Of a DNA stretch of 5,090 bases, positions 1-5,090 are shown one piece after another. Source of the stretch: Oscillospiraceae bacterium (GTDB lineage Bacteria > Bacillota > Clostridia > Oscillospirales > Ruminococcaceae). How positions within the stretch are numbered: position 1 is the stretch's first letter; every line of letters begins with the position of its first letter. Location of the stretch: NCBI GenBank assembly GCA_019420135.1, contig JAHZHS010000146.1, positions 1-5,090 of the forward strand, given 5' to 3'. The position numbers and the translations under genes are program-made. The notes below the pieces were generated by a model. That model saw only the letters and a list, made by a program, of their open reading frames with translations. It did no database searches and was not told the DNA's origin.

Positions 1-107
1 CCAAGGCCAGGGAAGAGCTGGGCTGGCAGGCCCAGTACGGCATCGACGAGATGTGTGCCTCCAGCTACAAGTGGCAGAGCATGAATCCCGACGGATATAA
101 GGGCTGA
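1..107 (+). CDS. galE: UDP-glucose 4-epimerase, C-terminal end (partial)
   Basis: Only the last 34 codons and the stop (TGA 105-107) are inside the window; the start is cut off. The visible peptide begins KAREELGWQAQYGIDEMC and ends WQSMNPDGYKG. This is the characteristic GalE C-terminus: an 'ELGW.A.Y.I..MC' segment, then a Trp-Gln motif and an 'NP.GY' tail. GalE is a cytosolic NAD-dependent short-chain dehydrogenase/reductase. It interconverts UDP-glucose and UDP-galactose, and in many bacteria also UDP-GlcNAc and UDP-GalNAc. The next gene starts 58 bases downstream on the same strand with no terminator between, so the two are probably co-transcribed. With a nucleotidyltransferase and an N-acetylhexosamine kinase following, this copy may act mainly on UDP-N-acetylhexosamines (equivalent to lnpD/galE2 of bifidobacteria). 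That substrate preference is inferred from context; the residues that set it are outside the window. Confidence 0.85.
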   Translation, partial: KAREELGWQAQYGIDEMCASSYKWQSMNPDGYKG

Positions 108-165
108 TGATTCGATGCCTGAAAGGATAACACAATCAGCAGGAGTAAAGAAAGGGGACAGAGTT

Positions 166-1092
166 ATGAATAAGAAACCCATTCTTGTGGTTATGGCAGC
201 GGGCATGGGCAGCCGGTACGGCGGCCTGAAACAGATCGATCCGGTGGGCAACCACGGCCAGATCATCATTGACTATTCCGCTTATGACGCGCGCCGGGCG
301 GGATTTGAGACCATCGTATTCATCATCAAACATGAGATCGAGGATGCCTTCAAGGAGGCCATCGGCAACCGGCTGTCCAAGATCATGGACGTGCGCTATG
401 CCTATCAGGACCTGAACGACCTGCCCGAGGGCTACTCGGTGCCGGAAGGCCGCACCAAACCCTGGGGCACCAGCCATGCAATCCTGGCCGCCCGGGATGT
501 GATTGATGCACCTTTCGCCGTCATCAATGCCGATGACTACTACGGCCCCGAGGCCTTCAAGGAGATCTACAACTACCTTTCCACCCATGAGGATGACGAC
601 AAATATCGTTTTGCCATGGTGGGATATCTGCTGAAAAATACCGTCACCGAAAACGGCAGCGTGGCTCGCGGCGTCTGCGTGGAAAATGCCGACGGTACCC
701 TGGCCAGTGTGACCGAGCGCACCAAGATCGAAACCTACGAAAACGGCATCCACTACACCGAGGATGACGGCAAGACCTGGACCGACGTGGACCCCGACAG
801 CGTGGTCTCCATGAATCTGTGGGGCTTCTCGGAACACTTTGTGGCGGAGGCCAAGGCCCGCTTTGCCGCCTTCCTGGACAAGGCGCTGGTGGAGAACCCG
901 CTGAAGGGGGAGTATTTCCTGCCCAGTGTGGTCAGCCAGCTGATCGAAGAGGGCAAGGCCACCGTGCAGGTGCTGCGCAGCACCGACAAGTGGTACGGCG
1001 TTACCTATAAGCAGGACAAACCCGTTGTGGTAAAGGCCATTGCCGAGAAAACTGCTGCCGGTCTGTATCCGGACAATCTGTGGGAGGAATGA
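166..1092 (+). CDS. Sugar-1-phosphate nucleotidyltransferase (NTP_transferase family), probably a UDP-HexNAc pyrophosphorylase
   Basis: This 308-residue cytosolic protein has a GlmU/RmlA-like Rossmann fold. The N-terminal nucleotide-binding signature AAGMGSRYGGLKQ (residues 11-23) matches the G-x-G-x-R...K motif of sugar nucleotidyltransferases, and K22 is the expected catalytic lysine. KPWGTSHAIL (98-107) is the substrate-loop segment, and NADDYYG (121-127) supplies the likely Mg-binding aspartate D123. The family joins an NTP and a sugar-1-phosphate to give NDP-sugar and pyrophosphate. There is no C-terminal left-handed beta-helix, so it is not a bifunctional GlmU. I chose ATG 166 because a purine-rich RBS (AAAGAAAGGGG, 147-157) lies 8 bases upstream and the conserved region starts right after it. 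An in-frame ATG at 115 would add 17 unconserved residues. It is followed after 5 bases by nahK, so HexNAc-1-phosphate is the obvious candidate substrate; that is inferred. The NTP used cannot be read from the sequence, though UTP is likely given the adjacent galE. Confidence 0.88.
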   Translation: MNKKPILVVMAAGMGSRYGGLKQIDPVGNHGQIIIDYSAYDARRAGFETIVFIIKHEIEDAFKEAIGNRLSKIMDVRYAYQDLNDLPEGYSVPEGRTKPWGTSHAILAARDVIDAPFAVINADDYYGPEAFKEIYNYLSTHEDDDKYRFAMVGYLLKNTVTENGSVARGVCVENADGTLASVTERTKIETYENGIHYTEDDGKTWTDVDPDSVVSMNLWGFSEHFVAEAKARFAAFLDKALVENPLKGEYFLPSVVSQLIEEGKATVQVLRSTDKWYGVTYKQDKPVVVKAIAEKTAAGLYPDNLWEE

Positions 1093-1097
1093 ACATC

Positions 1098-2210
1098 ATG
1101 GCACTGTGCAAAGCGGAAGAAACCTTGCAGGAGGCAATGAACGCCTTCGACTTCGGCGGTCAGGTCGTGGGCGCCGTGCGGTACGGCGAAGGCCATATCA
1201 ACGATACCTTCTGTGTGTACACCCAGAACAAGGCGGGGGACTGCATGCGCTACATGCTGCAGCGCATCAACACCGATACCTTCACCGATCCCGACGGCCT
1301 GATGGAGAACATTGTGAATGTGACGGACTATCTGCGCAAAGCCATCGCAAAGAACGGCGGGGATCCGGCCAGGGAGACCGTGACTGTGCTGCGCACCAAA
1401 GAAGGCAAGAACTATTACCGGGACAGCAAGGGCGGCTGCTGGCGGGTATATTCCTTCGTGGAAGGAACCATCTGCCTGCAGTCGGTGGAAAATCCCGAGC
1501 AGTTCTATCAGAGCGCGGTTGCCTTTGGCAAATTCCAGCGGTTGCTGGCCGGGTATGATGCTTCCACCCTGCATGAGACCATTGCCAAGTTCCACGACAC
1601 CCGCAGCCGGTTGGCCAACTTCAAAAAGGCAGTGGAGGCGGATGCGTGCGGCCGTGTCAAGGATGTGCAGCCCGAGATCGATTTTGTGCTAGCCAGGGAA
1701 AAGGACTGCGCCGTGCTGATGGATCTGCTGGAAGCAGGCAAGCTGCCGCTGCGTGTCACCCACAACGACACCAAGCTGAACAACATCCTGCTGGACAAGG
1801 CCACCGGAGCCGGCCTTTGCGTCATCGACCTGGATACGGTGATGCCCGGTCTGTCTCTGAACGATTTCGGAGACTCCATCCGCTTCGGTGCCACTCACGC
1901 TGCGGAGGATGAACCGGACCAGAGCAAGGTGCACTTCGAGCTGGATCTGTTCGAAATCTACACCAAGGGTTTCCTGGAAGCTGCCGGCGACGCGCTGACC
2001 GCCGCTGAAAAGGAGTATATGCCCTGGGGAGCCAAGCTGATGACCCTGGAGTGCGGTATGCGGTTCCTCACCGACTATCTGGAAGGGGACCATTACTTCC
2101 GGATTCATCGGGAGCGCCAGAACCTGGACCGCTGCCGTACCCAGTTCAAACTGGTCAGTGATATGGAAGCCAGCTGGGACAAGATGAAAGCCATCGTGGC
2201 GAAGTACTGA
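1098..2210 (+). CDS. nahK: N-acetylhexosamine 1-kinase (NahK/LnpB-like)
   Basis: A 370-residue protein of the choline/aminoglycoside phosphotransferase fold. NahK phosphorylates the anomeric C1 of GlcNAc or GalNAc with ATP, feeding salvage of amino sugars released from mucin or milk glycans. From memory it matches Bifidobacterium longum NahK (about 360 aa) along its whole length. The anchors are YGEGHINDT (residues 29-37, ATP-side loop), CQPEIDF-like sequence before the active site, RVTHNDTKLNNILLD with catalytic D224 (equivalent to D208 of B. longum), VIDLDTVMPG with metal-binding D244/D246, DFGDSIRFGA, and ECGMRFLTDYLEGD near the C-terminus. All kinase motifs are intact. ATG 1098 is preferred: GGGAGGA (1082-1088) sits 9 bases upstream, whereas GTG 1080 and ATG 1089 overlap the previous gene and lack a spaced RBS. 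The RBS lies inside the upstream gene's last codons, implying translational coupling. Older annotations call such proteins 'mucin desulfatase', which is a misnomer. Confidence 0.92.
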   Translation: MALCKAEETLQEAMNAFDFGGQVVGAVRYGEGHINDTFCVYTQNKAGDCMRYMLQRINTDTFTDPDGLMENIVNVTDYLRKAIAKNGGDPARETVTVLRTKEGKNYYRDSKGGCWRVYSFVEGTICLQSVENPEQFYQSAVAFGKFQRLLAGYDASTLHETIAKFHDTRSRLANFKKAVEADACGRVKDVQPEIDFVLAREKDCAVLMDLLEAGKLPLRVTHNDTKLNNILLDKATGAGLCVIDLDTVMPGLSLNDFGDSIRFGATHAAEDEPDQSKVHFELDLFEIYTKGFLEAAGDALTAAEKEYMPWGAKLMTLECGMRFLTDYLEGDHYFRIHRERQNLDRCRTQFKLVSDMEASWDKMKAIVAKY

Positions 2211-2212
2211 TG

Positions 2213-2227
2213 GCGGCATCATGCCGC
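2213..2227. repeat. 15-base palindrome just after the nahK stop
   Basis: GCGGCAT, one central C, then ATGCCGC: perfect 7-base arms starting 3 bases after the nahK stop. As RNA it can fold into a 6-bp GC-rich stem with a TCA loop, but no T-tract follows, so it is not a terminator by itself. It could stabilise the mRNA 3' end or be a protein-binding dyad. The stop codon of the long recombinase frame on the other strand (2219-2221) lies at its centre. Confidence 0.5.
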
Positions 2228-4348
2228 AAGCGGCGCACCTGAACCGACAGCCGTATCCATACACAGCATCGAATTTATAGGATATAAAGAAGGAGCCGGG
2301 AATCCATGTGGATTTCCGGCTCCTTCTTTTACAATGCTGCCAAATACAGATTGAAAGACGACTTTTTTGCATATCGGTTCAGGTTTATGCAAATGGCCCA
2401 CAACGACAATACCCCCGCATGTCCTCCGCGTGGACTCAATGGGAAATGCGGGGCCGCTATCACACCATTGGGTGTTTGGGCGCATTCCCCGGGTATGCGG
2501 CTTTTGAAACCTTTGGATGCCCTCTAAGCTGGGGGTGAGCGCCAGGAGCCCAATGGCTTTCCCTGCGAGGATTCTTGACCACAGCCTGTCCTGTGCCAAT
2601 CCCGCCGCCGAAATGTCCCCATTCAGCCGACCAGTCCTGTTGATCAGAAAGGTTTGGCGGGAAGCCCCGGGAGGCGGCCAGGCCCCCCGGTATAAGTTGC
2701 TTTCCAATGTAATGCGCGGATATTCCTTCCGCCCGTTGACCTCACAGACCAGCGTCTGGGGTTCGGGTGCCAGATCCAGCACCCAGGCGAACCGCGTATC
2801 GTCGATGGGTGTGATGCGTCGGACGAAATTTTGAATAAACCACTCGCTCACCATACCGTCGGTGAAATCTACCGCTTCGCAGAGGCTGGCCTCGATGGCA
2901 TCCATGTCCAGCGCCTTGTGATCTCCCTGCTGGGCCAGCAGTTCCGCCTTCTCCTTGTTAACCCGCTGCTGCTGGACGCCGATCTCGTTGCTCTGCTCCA
3001 CAAACTGGCTCAGGGTGATCTGGTTGGATGCCTTCATCATGATCAGGTTGTCCAGCTGTTGGTTCAGGGCGTCCATCCGTTTTTCCAGTGCTTTCAACTT
3101 GGCCGGGTCGGCGCTTTCCTCCCGGTAACAGGCATTGAGCATCCGGCAGGCTTCCAGCACCGCCTCCCGCCGGTTGCCCCACACGGTCTCGAAGATTTTC
3201 AATGCCATCAGTTCCAGCTTCCATTCGGGGAAGGCTTTCAGTTCACAGATGCCCGCGGGCAGACCGTGTTTTTTCAGATACAGGGCGGATTGTTTCTTGT
3301 GGCGGTAGCACTCAAAGCCATAGACCTGGGTGCCGTCCCTCTTGGTGTTCCACAGATACCGCCGCAGCTTGGAACCGCAGTGGCACACCAGCTTGGTGAC
3401 CCAGACATTCTTGGCGACGGTTCCACCGTACTTGCGGGGCTTTCCGTTTTCGTCCAGCAGGTTCCGCTGGCGGCTTCGGCGGATGTCGTTGCACCGATGC
3501 CAGAGTTCCTCGTCGATGATGGGGGTGAAGTTTCCCTTTTTCAGGATGTAGGTTTCCTCGTCGTTGTTCTTCTTCCGGCTGTGCTCCAGCAGGTCAGTGG
3601 TCTGGGTGCGGTTGTAAACGCAGTAGCCCATGTAGGTGGGATTGCGCAGGATGCGGGTGATCTTGCTGGAATCCCATTTCAGGCGTCCGCCGCCGTCCTT
3701 GCGGCCTTTCGCAATCAGGGCTTTGGCCACCTTCCCCAGCCCGTCGCCGGTGGCGTACTGTTCAAAGATCATCCGCACCGTTTCGGCCTGTTCCTCGTTG
3801 ATGATGTAGGTCTTGTGGATCTTGTCCAGGTCGTAACCCAGAATGTTGCCATTGCCGTACAGCACACCTTTTTCCCGGCTCATCTGGATGCCCGCCCGCA
3901 CCCGTTCGCTGATCTTGCGGCTTTCCTCCTGGGCCATAGTGGCCATGATGGTGAGCCACAGCTCTCCATCGTTGTCCATGGTCCAGATGTTGTCCGAGGC
4001 AAAGTAGACTTCCACGCCCAGCTTGCTCAGCTTCCGGGTATAGGACAGCGTATCCACCGTATTGCGGGCGAAGCGGCAGACCTCACGGGTGACGATCAGG
4101 TCAAACTTGCCGCTCTGTGCATCTTCGATCATCTGCATGAAAGAAGGGCGTTTGGTTGCCTGGGTACCGGTGATGCCCTCGTCCACATACTGGCCCACCA
4201 CCTCCCAGTTGGGGTTCTTGGCTGCCAGTTCCTGATACCAGTCCATCTGATTGTCCAGCGCCGATACCTGGGCCTCGTGTTCGGTGGAAACCCGCCCGTA
4301 AAACACCACGCGGCGGGGACGGTTCCGGTATTCCTGTAAAAAGCTCAT
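2219..4348 (-). CDS. Large serine recombinase (resolvase/Recombinase/zinc-ribbon family) with an abnormal C-terminal run-on
   Basis: The frame encodes 709 residues from ATG 4348, with AAAGGAGG 8 bases upstream. The resolvase catalytic domain (about 12-155) has FYGRVSTEHEAQ with nucleophile S21 and R19, DEGITGT (56-62), TREVCRFARN (87-96, active-site R92 and R95) and the long helix WTMDNDGELWLTIMATMAQEE. The Recombinase DNA-binding domain follows (about 165-295). A zinc ribbon uses C322, C324, C347 and C368, and a coiled coil (about 414-475) is typical of large serine integrases. The last family-like block is RFAWVLDL (519-526). The protein cuts and rejoins DNA through a Ser-DNA intermediate to integrate or excise its element. 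Family members are usually about 500-570 residues. From about residue 555 the tail loses family character and G/C-third-position bias, uses rarer codons (AGG, AGA, ATA, TTA), and crosses the nahK terminator. The true functional end is therefore probably near 2640-2690. It is the last gene of the minus-strand module. The catalytic part appears intact. Confidence 0.88.
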   Translation of the reverse strand: MSFLQEYRNRPRRVVFYGRVSTEHEAQVSALDNQMDWYQELAAKNPNWEVVGQYVDEGITGTQATKRPSFMQMIEDAQSGKFDLIVTREVCRFARNTVDTLSYTRKLSKLGVEVYFASDNIWTMDNDGELWLTIMATMAQEESRKISERVRAGIQMSREKGVLYGNGNILGYDLDKIHKTYIINEEQAETVRMIFEQYATGDGLGKVAKALIAKGRKDGGGRLKWDSSKITRILRNPTYMGYCVYNRTQTTDLLEHSRKKNNDEETYILKKGNFTPIIDEELWHRCNDIRRSRQRNLLDENGKPRKYGGTVAKNVWVTKLVCHCGSKLRRYLWNTKRDGTQVYGFECYRHKKQSALYLKKHGLPAGICELKAFPEWKLELMALKIFETVWGNRREAVLEACRMLNACYREESADPAKLKALEKRMDALNQQLDNLIMMKASNQITLSQFVEQSNEIGVQQQRVNKEKAELLAQQGDHKALDMDAIEASLCEAVDFTDGMVSEWFIQNFVRRITPIDDTRFAWVLDLAPEPQTLVCEVNGRKEYPRITLESNLYRGAWPPPGASRQTFLINRTGRLNGDISAAGLAQDRLWSRILAGKAIGLLALTPSLEGIQRFQKPHTRGMRPNTQWCDSGPAFPIESTRRTCGGIVVVGHLHKPEPICKKVVFQSVFGSIVKEGAGNPHGFPAPSLYPINSMLCMDTAVGSGAPLAA
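2286..2331 (+). terminator. Strong intrinsic terminator of the galE-NTase-nahK operon
   Basis: A 20-base arm (2286-2305, beginning AAAGAAGGAGCCGG) pairs with 2310-2329 across a 4-base ATGT loop. There is a single G-T wobble and no true mismatch. The stem is GC-rich in the middle, and its descending arm ends in TTCTTTT, giving the U-rich tail expected for plus-strand Rho-independent termination about 75 bases after the nahK stop. On the minus strand the hairpin also forms, but the tail is only CTTTATATC, so termination of convergent transcription would be weaker, though possible. Confidence 0.88.
2366..2393. repeat. AT-rich inverted repeat (TTTGCATA / TATGCAAA)
   Basis: Perfect 8-base arms, TTTGCATA at 2366-2373 and TATGCAAA at 2386-2393, separated by 12 bases. 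It lies between the operon terminator and the recognisable end of the recombinase. The dyad resembles a binding site for a dimeric DNA-binding protein and would suit a recombinase or regulator site at the element end, but no function can be assigned from sequence. The spacer contains TCGGTTCAGG, which recurs inverted at 2238-2247. Confidence 0.45.
2413..2489. repeat. Nested inverted repeats with two alternative pairings
   Basis: CCCCGCAT (2413-2420) is perfectly complementary to ATGCGGGG (2446-2453). Directly inside it GTCC (2421-2424) pairs with GGAC (2432-2435), extending one side of the stem. Alternatively GGGAAATGCG (2441-2450) pairs with CGCATTCCC (2481-2489) with one bulged base, enclosing a small ACACC/GGTGT hairpin (2462-2475). 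The two folds share 2446-2450 and exclude each other. No T-tract follows on either strand. The segment lies in the probable non-coding end of the mobile element. It may be a structured RNA 3' region or recombinase-binding DNA; this is unresolved. Confidence 0.4.
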
Positions 4349-4368
4349 AGGATCAACCTCCTTTGGTG

Positions 4369-4404
4369 TACGCTCATTGTAGCGTATTGGTTTTTGTTTG
4401 AGAA
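4369..4404 (-). promoter_or_regulatory. Probable recombinase promoter with overlapping operator-like dyad
   Basis: On the minus strand, TACAAT (4381-4376) is a 5/6 match to a -10 box, and 17 bases upstream TTCTCA (4404-4399) is a 4/6 match to a -35 box. Transcription would start about 10 bases before the recombinase RBS. A perfect inverted repeat, TACGCT-6 bases-AGCGTA (4369-4386), is centred on the -10 box, so a bound dimer would block RNA polymerase. The ribbon-helix-helix protein encoded just upstream is a natural candidate ligand, but that link is inferred. Confidence 0.5.
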
Positions 4405-4423
4405 ATGTACAAACGGGTGTTCT

Positions 4424-4594
4424 TCAACGCCGCTTCTTTTTCTTTTTGGCCGGGGCGGCAAGCGGCACTGCCGGGACCGGCGGATAGGTGGCCAGCACAT
4501 TGTCGTAAGTGGCCTTGTTGATCTTGCCCTCCTCGTACAGCCGCTGAATCAGCTTGTGGGCAATGTAGCGGGAATCAATCTGCAAACCCTCCAT
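4424..4594 (-). CDS. Small basic SHOCT-like protein of the recombinase module
   Basis: A 56-residue protein. ATG 4594 is chosen because AAAGGAGG sits 9 bases upstream; an in-frame ATG 7 codons earlier overlaps that RBS. Residues 9-37 contain YIAHKLIQRLYEEGKINKATY followed by DNVLATYP. This two-helix pattern, a helix then 'L.eeGkI...tY..v', resembles the short C-terminal oligomerisation motif called SHOCT. A Pro/Ala-rich linker (38-49) leads to a terminal AKKKKKRR that could contact DNA. There is no signal peptide or membrane segment. It overlaps the end of the upstream RHH gene by 20 bases and ends 75 bases before the recombinase, so the three genes form a cassette. Its role is unknown. A small basic protein beside a large serine recombinase could be a directionality or accessory factor, which is speculation. 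The good RBS and tight packing make it a real gene. Confidence 0.75.
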   Translation of the reverse strand: MEGLQIDSRYIAHKLIQRLYEEGKINKATYDNVLATYPPVPAVPLAAPAKKKKKRR

Positions 4595-4967
4595 AGGGAT
4601 TTGCCTCCTTTCCATCGGGTGTGTTGGGTGTAAAGGGCGAAAACGTCCGGGGCAGCATGGCACCCTGCATGAGCAGCACCGTGCTGTTCAGCAGCTGGAG
4701 GGTGTAGTCCAGCTGCTCCCGGTTTTCATCGGTGGACTGGTTGCCTGCCAGCTCTTTCAGCTGGGTTTCCATCCACTGCATCTGCCGCAGCAACAGCCGG
4801 TAATCGGCGGGCGGCAGTGCCGCGGGCGTCTTGTGGATGATGAGCAGCCGAAGATACTGCTCCCGGGACAGCCCGGTGAGGGCCACGTTGTCGTTAAGCC
4901 GTGCCAGCTCTCCCTCGGTCAGGCGGACCTTCACTTCTTTGGTCCGCTGTTTGGTCTTGTTTTTCAT
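4575..4967 (-). CDS. Ribbon-helix-helix protein, MobC/relaxosome-like
   Basis: A 130-residue protein starting at ATG 4967, with AAAAGGAGAA ending 4 bases before the start. An in-frame ATG at 5015 would add 16 residues that read through this RBS, so it is rejected. Residues 8-48 fit a ribbon-helix-helix fold: a basic strand (TKEVKVRLT), helix A (EGELARLNDNVALTG) and helix B (SREQYLRLLIIHKTP). This is the layout of MobC-type mobilisation accessory proteins, which bind oriT and help the relaxase, and of Arc/MetJ-like repressors. The rest (about 52-105) is a Gln/Leu-rich helical region, probably for oligomerisation, with a low-complexity tail. The protein is cytosolic. It leads the minus-strand module and overlaps the next gene by 20 bases. 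No relaxase is visible in the window, so mobilisation factor and transcriptional regulator of the module are both possible. Confidence 0.78.
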   Translation of the reverse strand: MKNKTKQRTKEVKVRLTEGELARLNDNVALTGLSREQYLRLLIIHKTPAALPPADYRLLLRQMQWMETQLKELAGNQSTDENREQLDYTLQLLNSTVLLMQGAMLPRTFSPFTPNTPDGKEANPYGGFAD

Positions 4968-5055
4968 GGGTTCTCCTTTTGGTTCGTTCGGTTGGGTAAG
5001 TATGCAACAACGCAAGAGGCAGCGGCGGCGCGTCCCTTTGCATGGTTGCCTTGGT

Positions 5056-5090
5056 TCATGCGTTCAGCTGCCAGTACCACTTGTCGCCCT
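5056..5090 (-). CDS. C-terminal tail of an unidentified upstream gene (partial)
   Basis: Reading leftward from the window edge, a frame gives GDKWYWQLNA and a TGA stop (plus-strand 5058-5056). Ten codons are too few to identify a family. The codons end mostly in G or C (GGC GAC AAG TGG TAC TGG CAG CTG AAC), which matches the coding style of the neighbours, and it lies on the same strand as the recombinase module with 88 bases to the next start. I therefore treat it as a probable gene end. It may equally be chance open frame. Confidence 0.4.
   Translation of the reverse strand, partial: GDKWYWQLNA

Noticed and set aside
115..165. Upstream ATG 115 as the start of the nucleotidyltransferase
   Set aside because: It would place the RBS (147-157) inside the gene and add 17 residues before the conserved N-terminus; ATG 166 is better.
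1689..2372. 227-codon minus-strand open frame opposite nahK
   Set aside because: It is an antisense shadow of nahK, crosses the terminator and has no domain signature.
2306..2538. Two short plus-strand open frames starting inside the terminator hairpin
   Set aside because: Their starts lie in the terminator stem/loop, they have no RBS, and the composition is not protein-like.
2517..2834. 105-codon plus-strand open frame opposite the recombinase C-terminus
   Set aside because: No RBS or known motif, and it overlaps the conserved recombinase block on the other strand.
2831..4339. 502-codon open frame on the plus strand opposite the recombinase
   Set aside because: It is an antisense shadow of a GC-rich gene. 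The minus-strand frame has all serine recombinase motifs and a good RBS; this one has no recognisable domain.
4968..5043. Minus-strand ATG at 5043 opening a frame into the RHH gene
   Set aside because: No spaced RBS, and it overlaps the RHH gene in a different frame.
5002..5043. ATGCAA (5002-5007) and TTGCAT (5038-5043) as a partner of the 2366-2393 dyad
   Set aside because: A 6-base match with a 30-base spacer is weak. The resemblance may be chance, so I do not call it an attachment or operator site.

Overview
The window looks like a chromosomal stretch from a GC-rich gut Clostridia-type Firmicute. A Faecalibacterium/Subdoligranulum-like member of the Oscillospirales would fit. I infer this from the strong AGGAGG-type ribosome binding sites, the G/C-biased third codon positions, the amino-sugar salvage genes and the style of the recombinase. 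No rRNA, tRNA or CRISPR array is visible, and the taxonomic guess is not proven.

Left part (1-2331, plus strand): this is the end of a sugar-salvage operon. It holds the last 34 codons of a UDP-glucose/UDP-N-acetylglucosamine 4-epimerase (galE), a complete sugar-1-phosphate nucleotidyltransferase (166-1092), and five bases later a complete N-acetylhexosamine 1-kinase (nahK/lnpB-like, 1098-2210). A strong intrinsic terminator closes the operon at 2286-2331. Together these would phosphorylate free GlcNAc/GalNAc at C1, activate the product to a UDP-sugar and interconvert gluco and galacto epimers. In the bifidobacterial lacto-N-biose/galacto-N-biose pathway NahK works with a GalT-type uridylyltransferase and GalE; here a pyrophosphorylase-type enzyme sits in that slot.

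Right part (about 2331-5090, minus strand): this is one end of a mobile element. In transcription order it carries the tail of an unidentified gene (5090-5056), a ribbon-helix-helix/MobC-like protein (4967-4575), a 56-residue SHOCT-like basic protein overlapping it by 20 bases (4594-4424), and a large serine recombinase (4348-2219). A probable promoter, with a perfect 6+6 inverted repeat over its -10 box, precedes the recombinase.

The boundary (about 2211-2690) is the least ordinary part. The recombinase reading frame stays open for about 155 codons beyond the last recognisable family sequence. It runs backwards through the sugar operon's terminator and stops 8 bp from the nahK stop. Several short inverted repeats lie here, and the element/chromosome junction probably does too. 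I see no complete new defence or metabolic system. The best leads are the junction structure, the RHH-small protein-recombinase module and the GalT-less nahK cassette.
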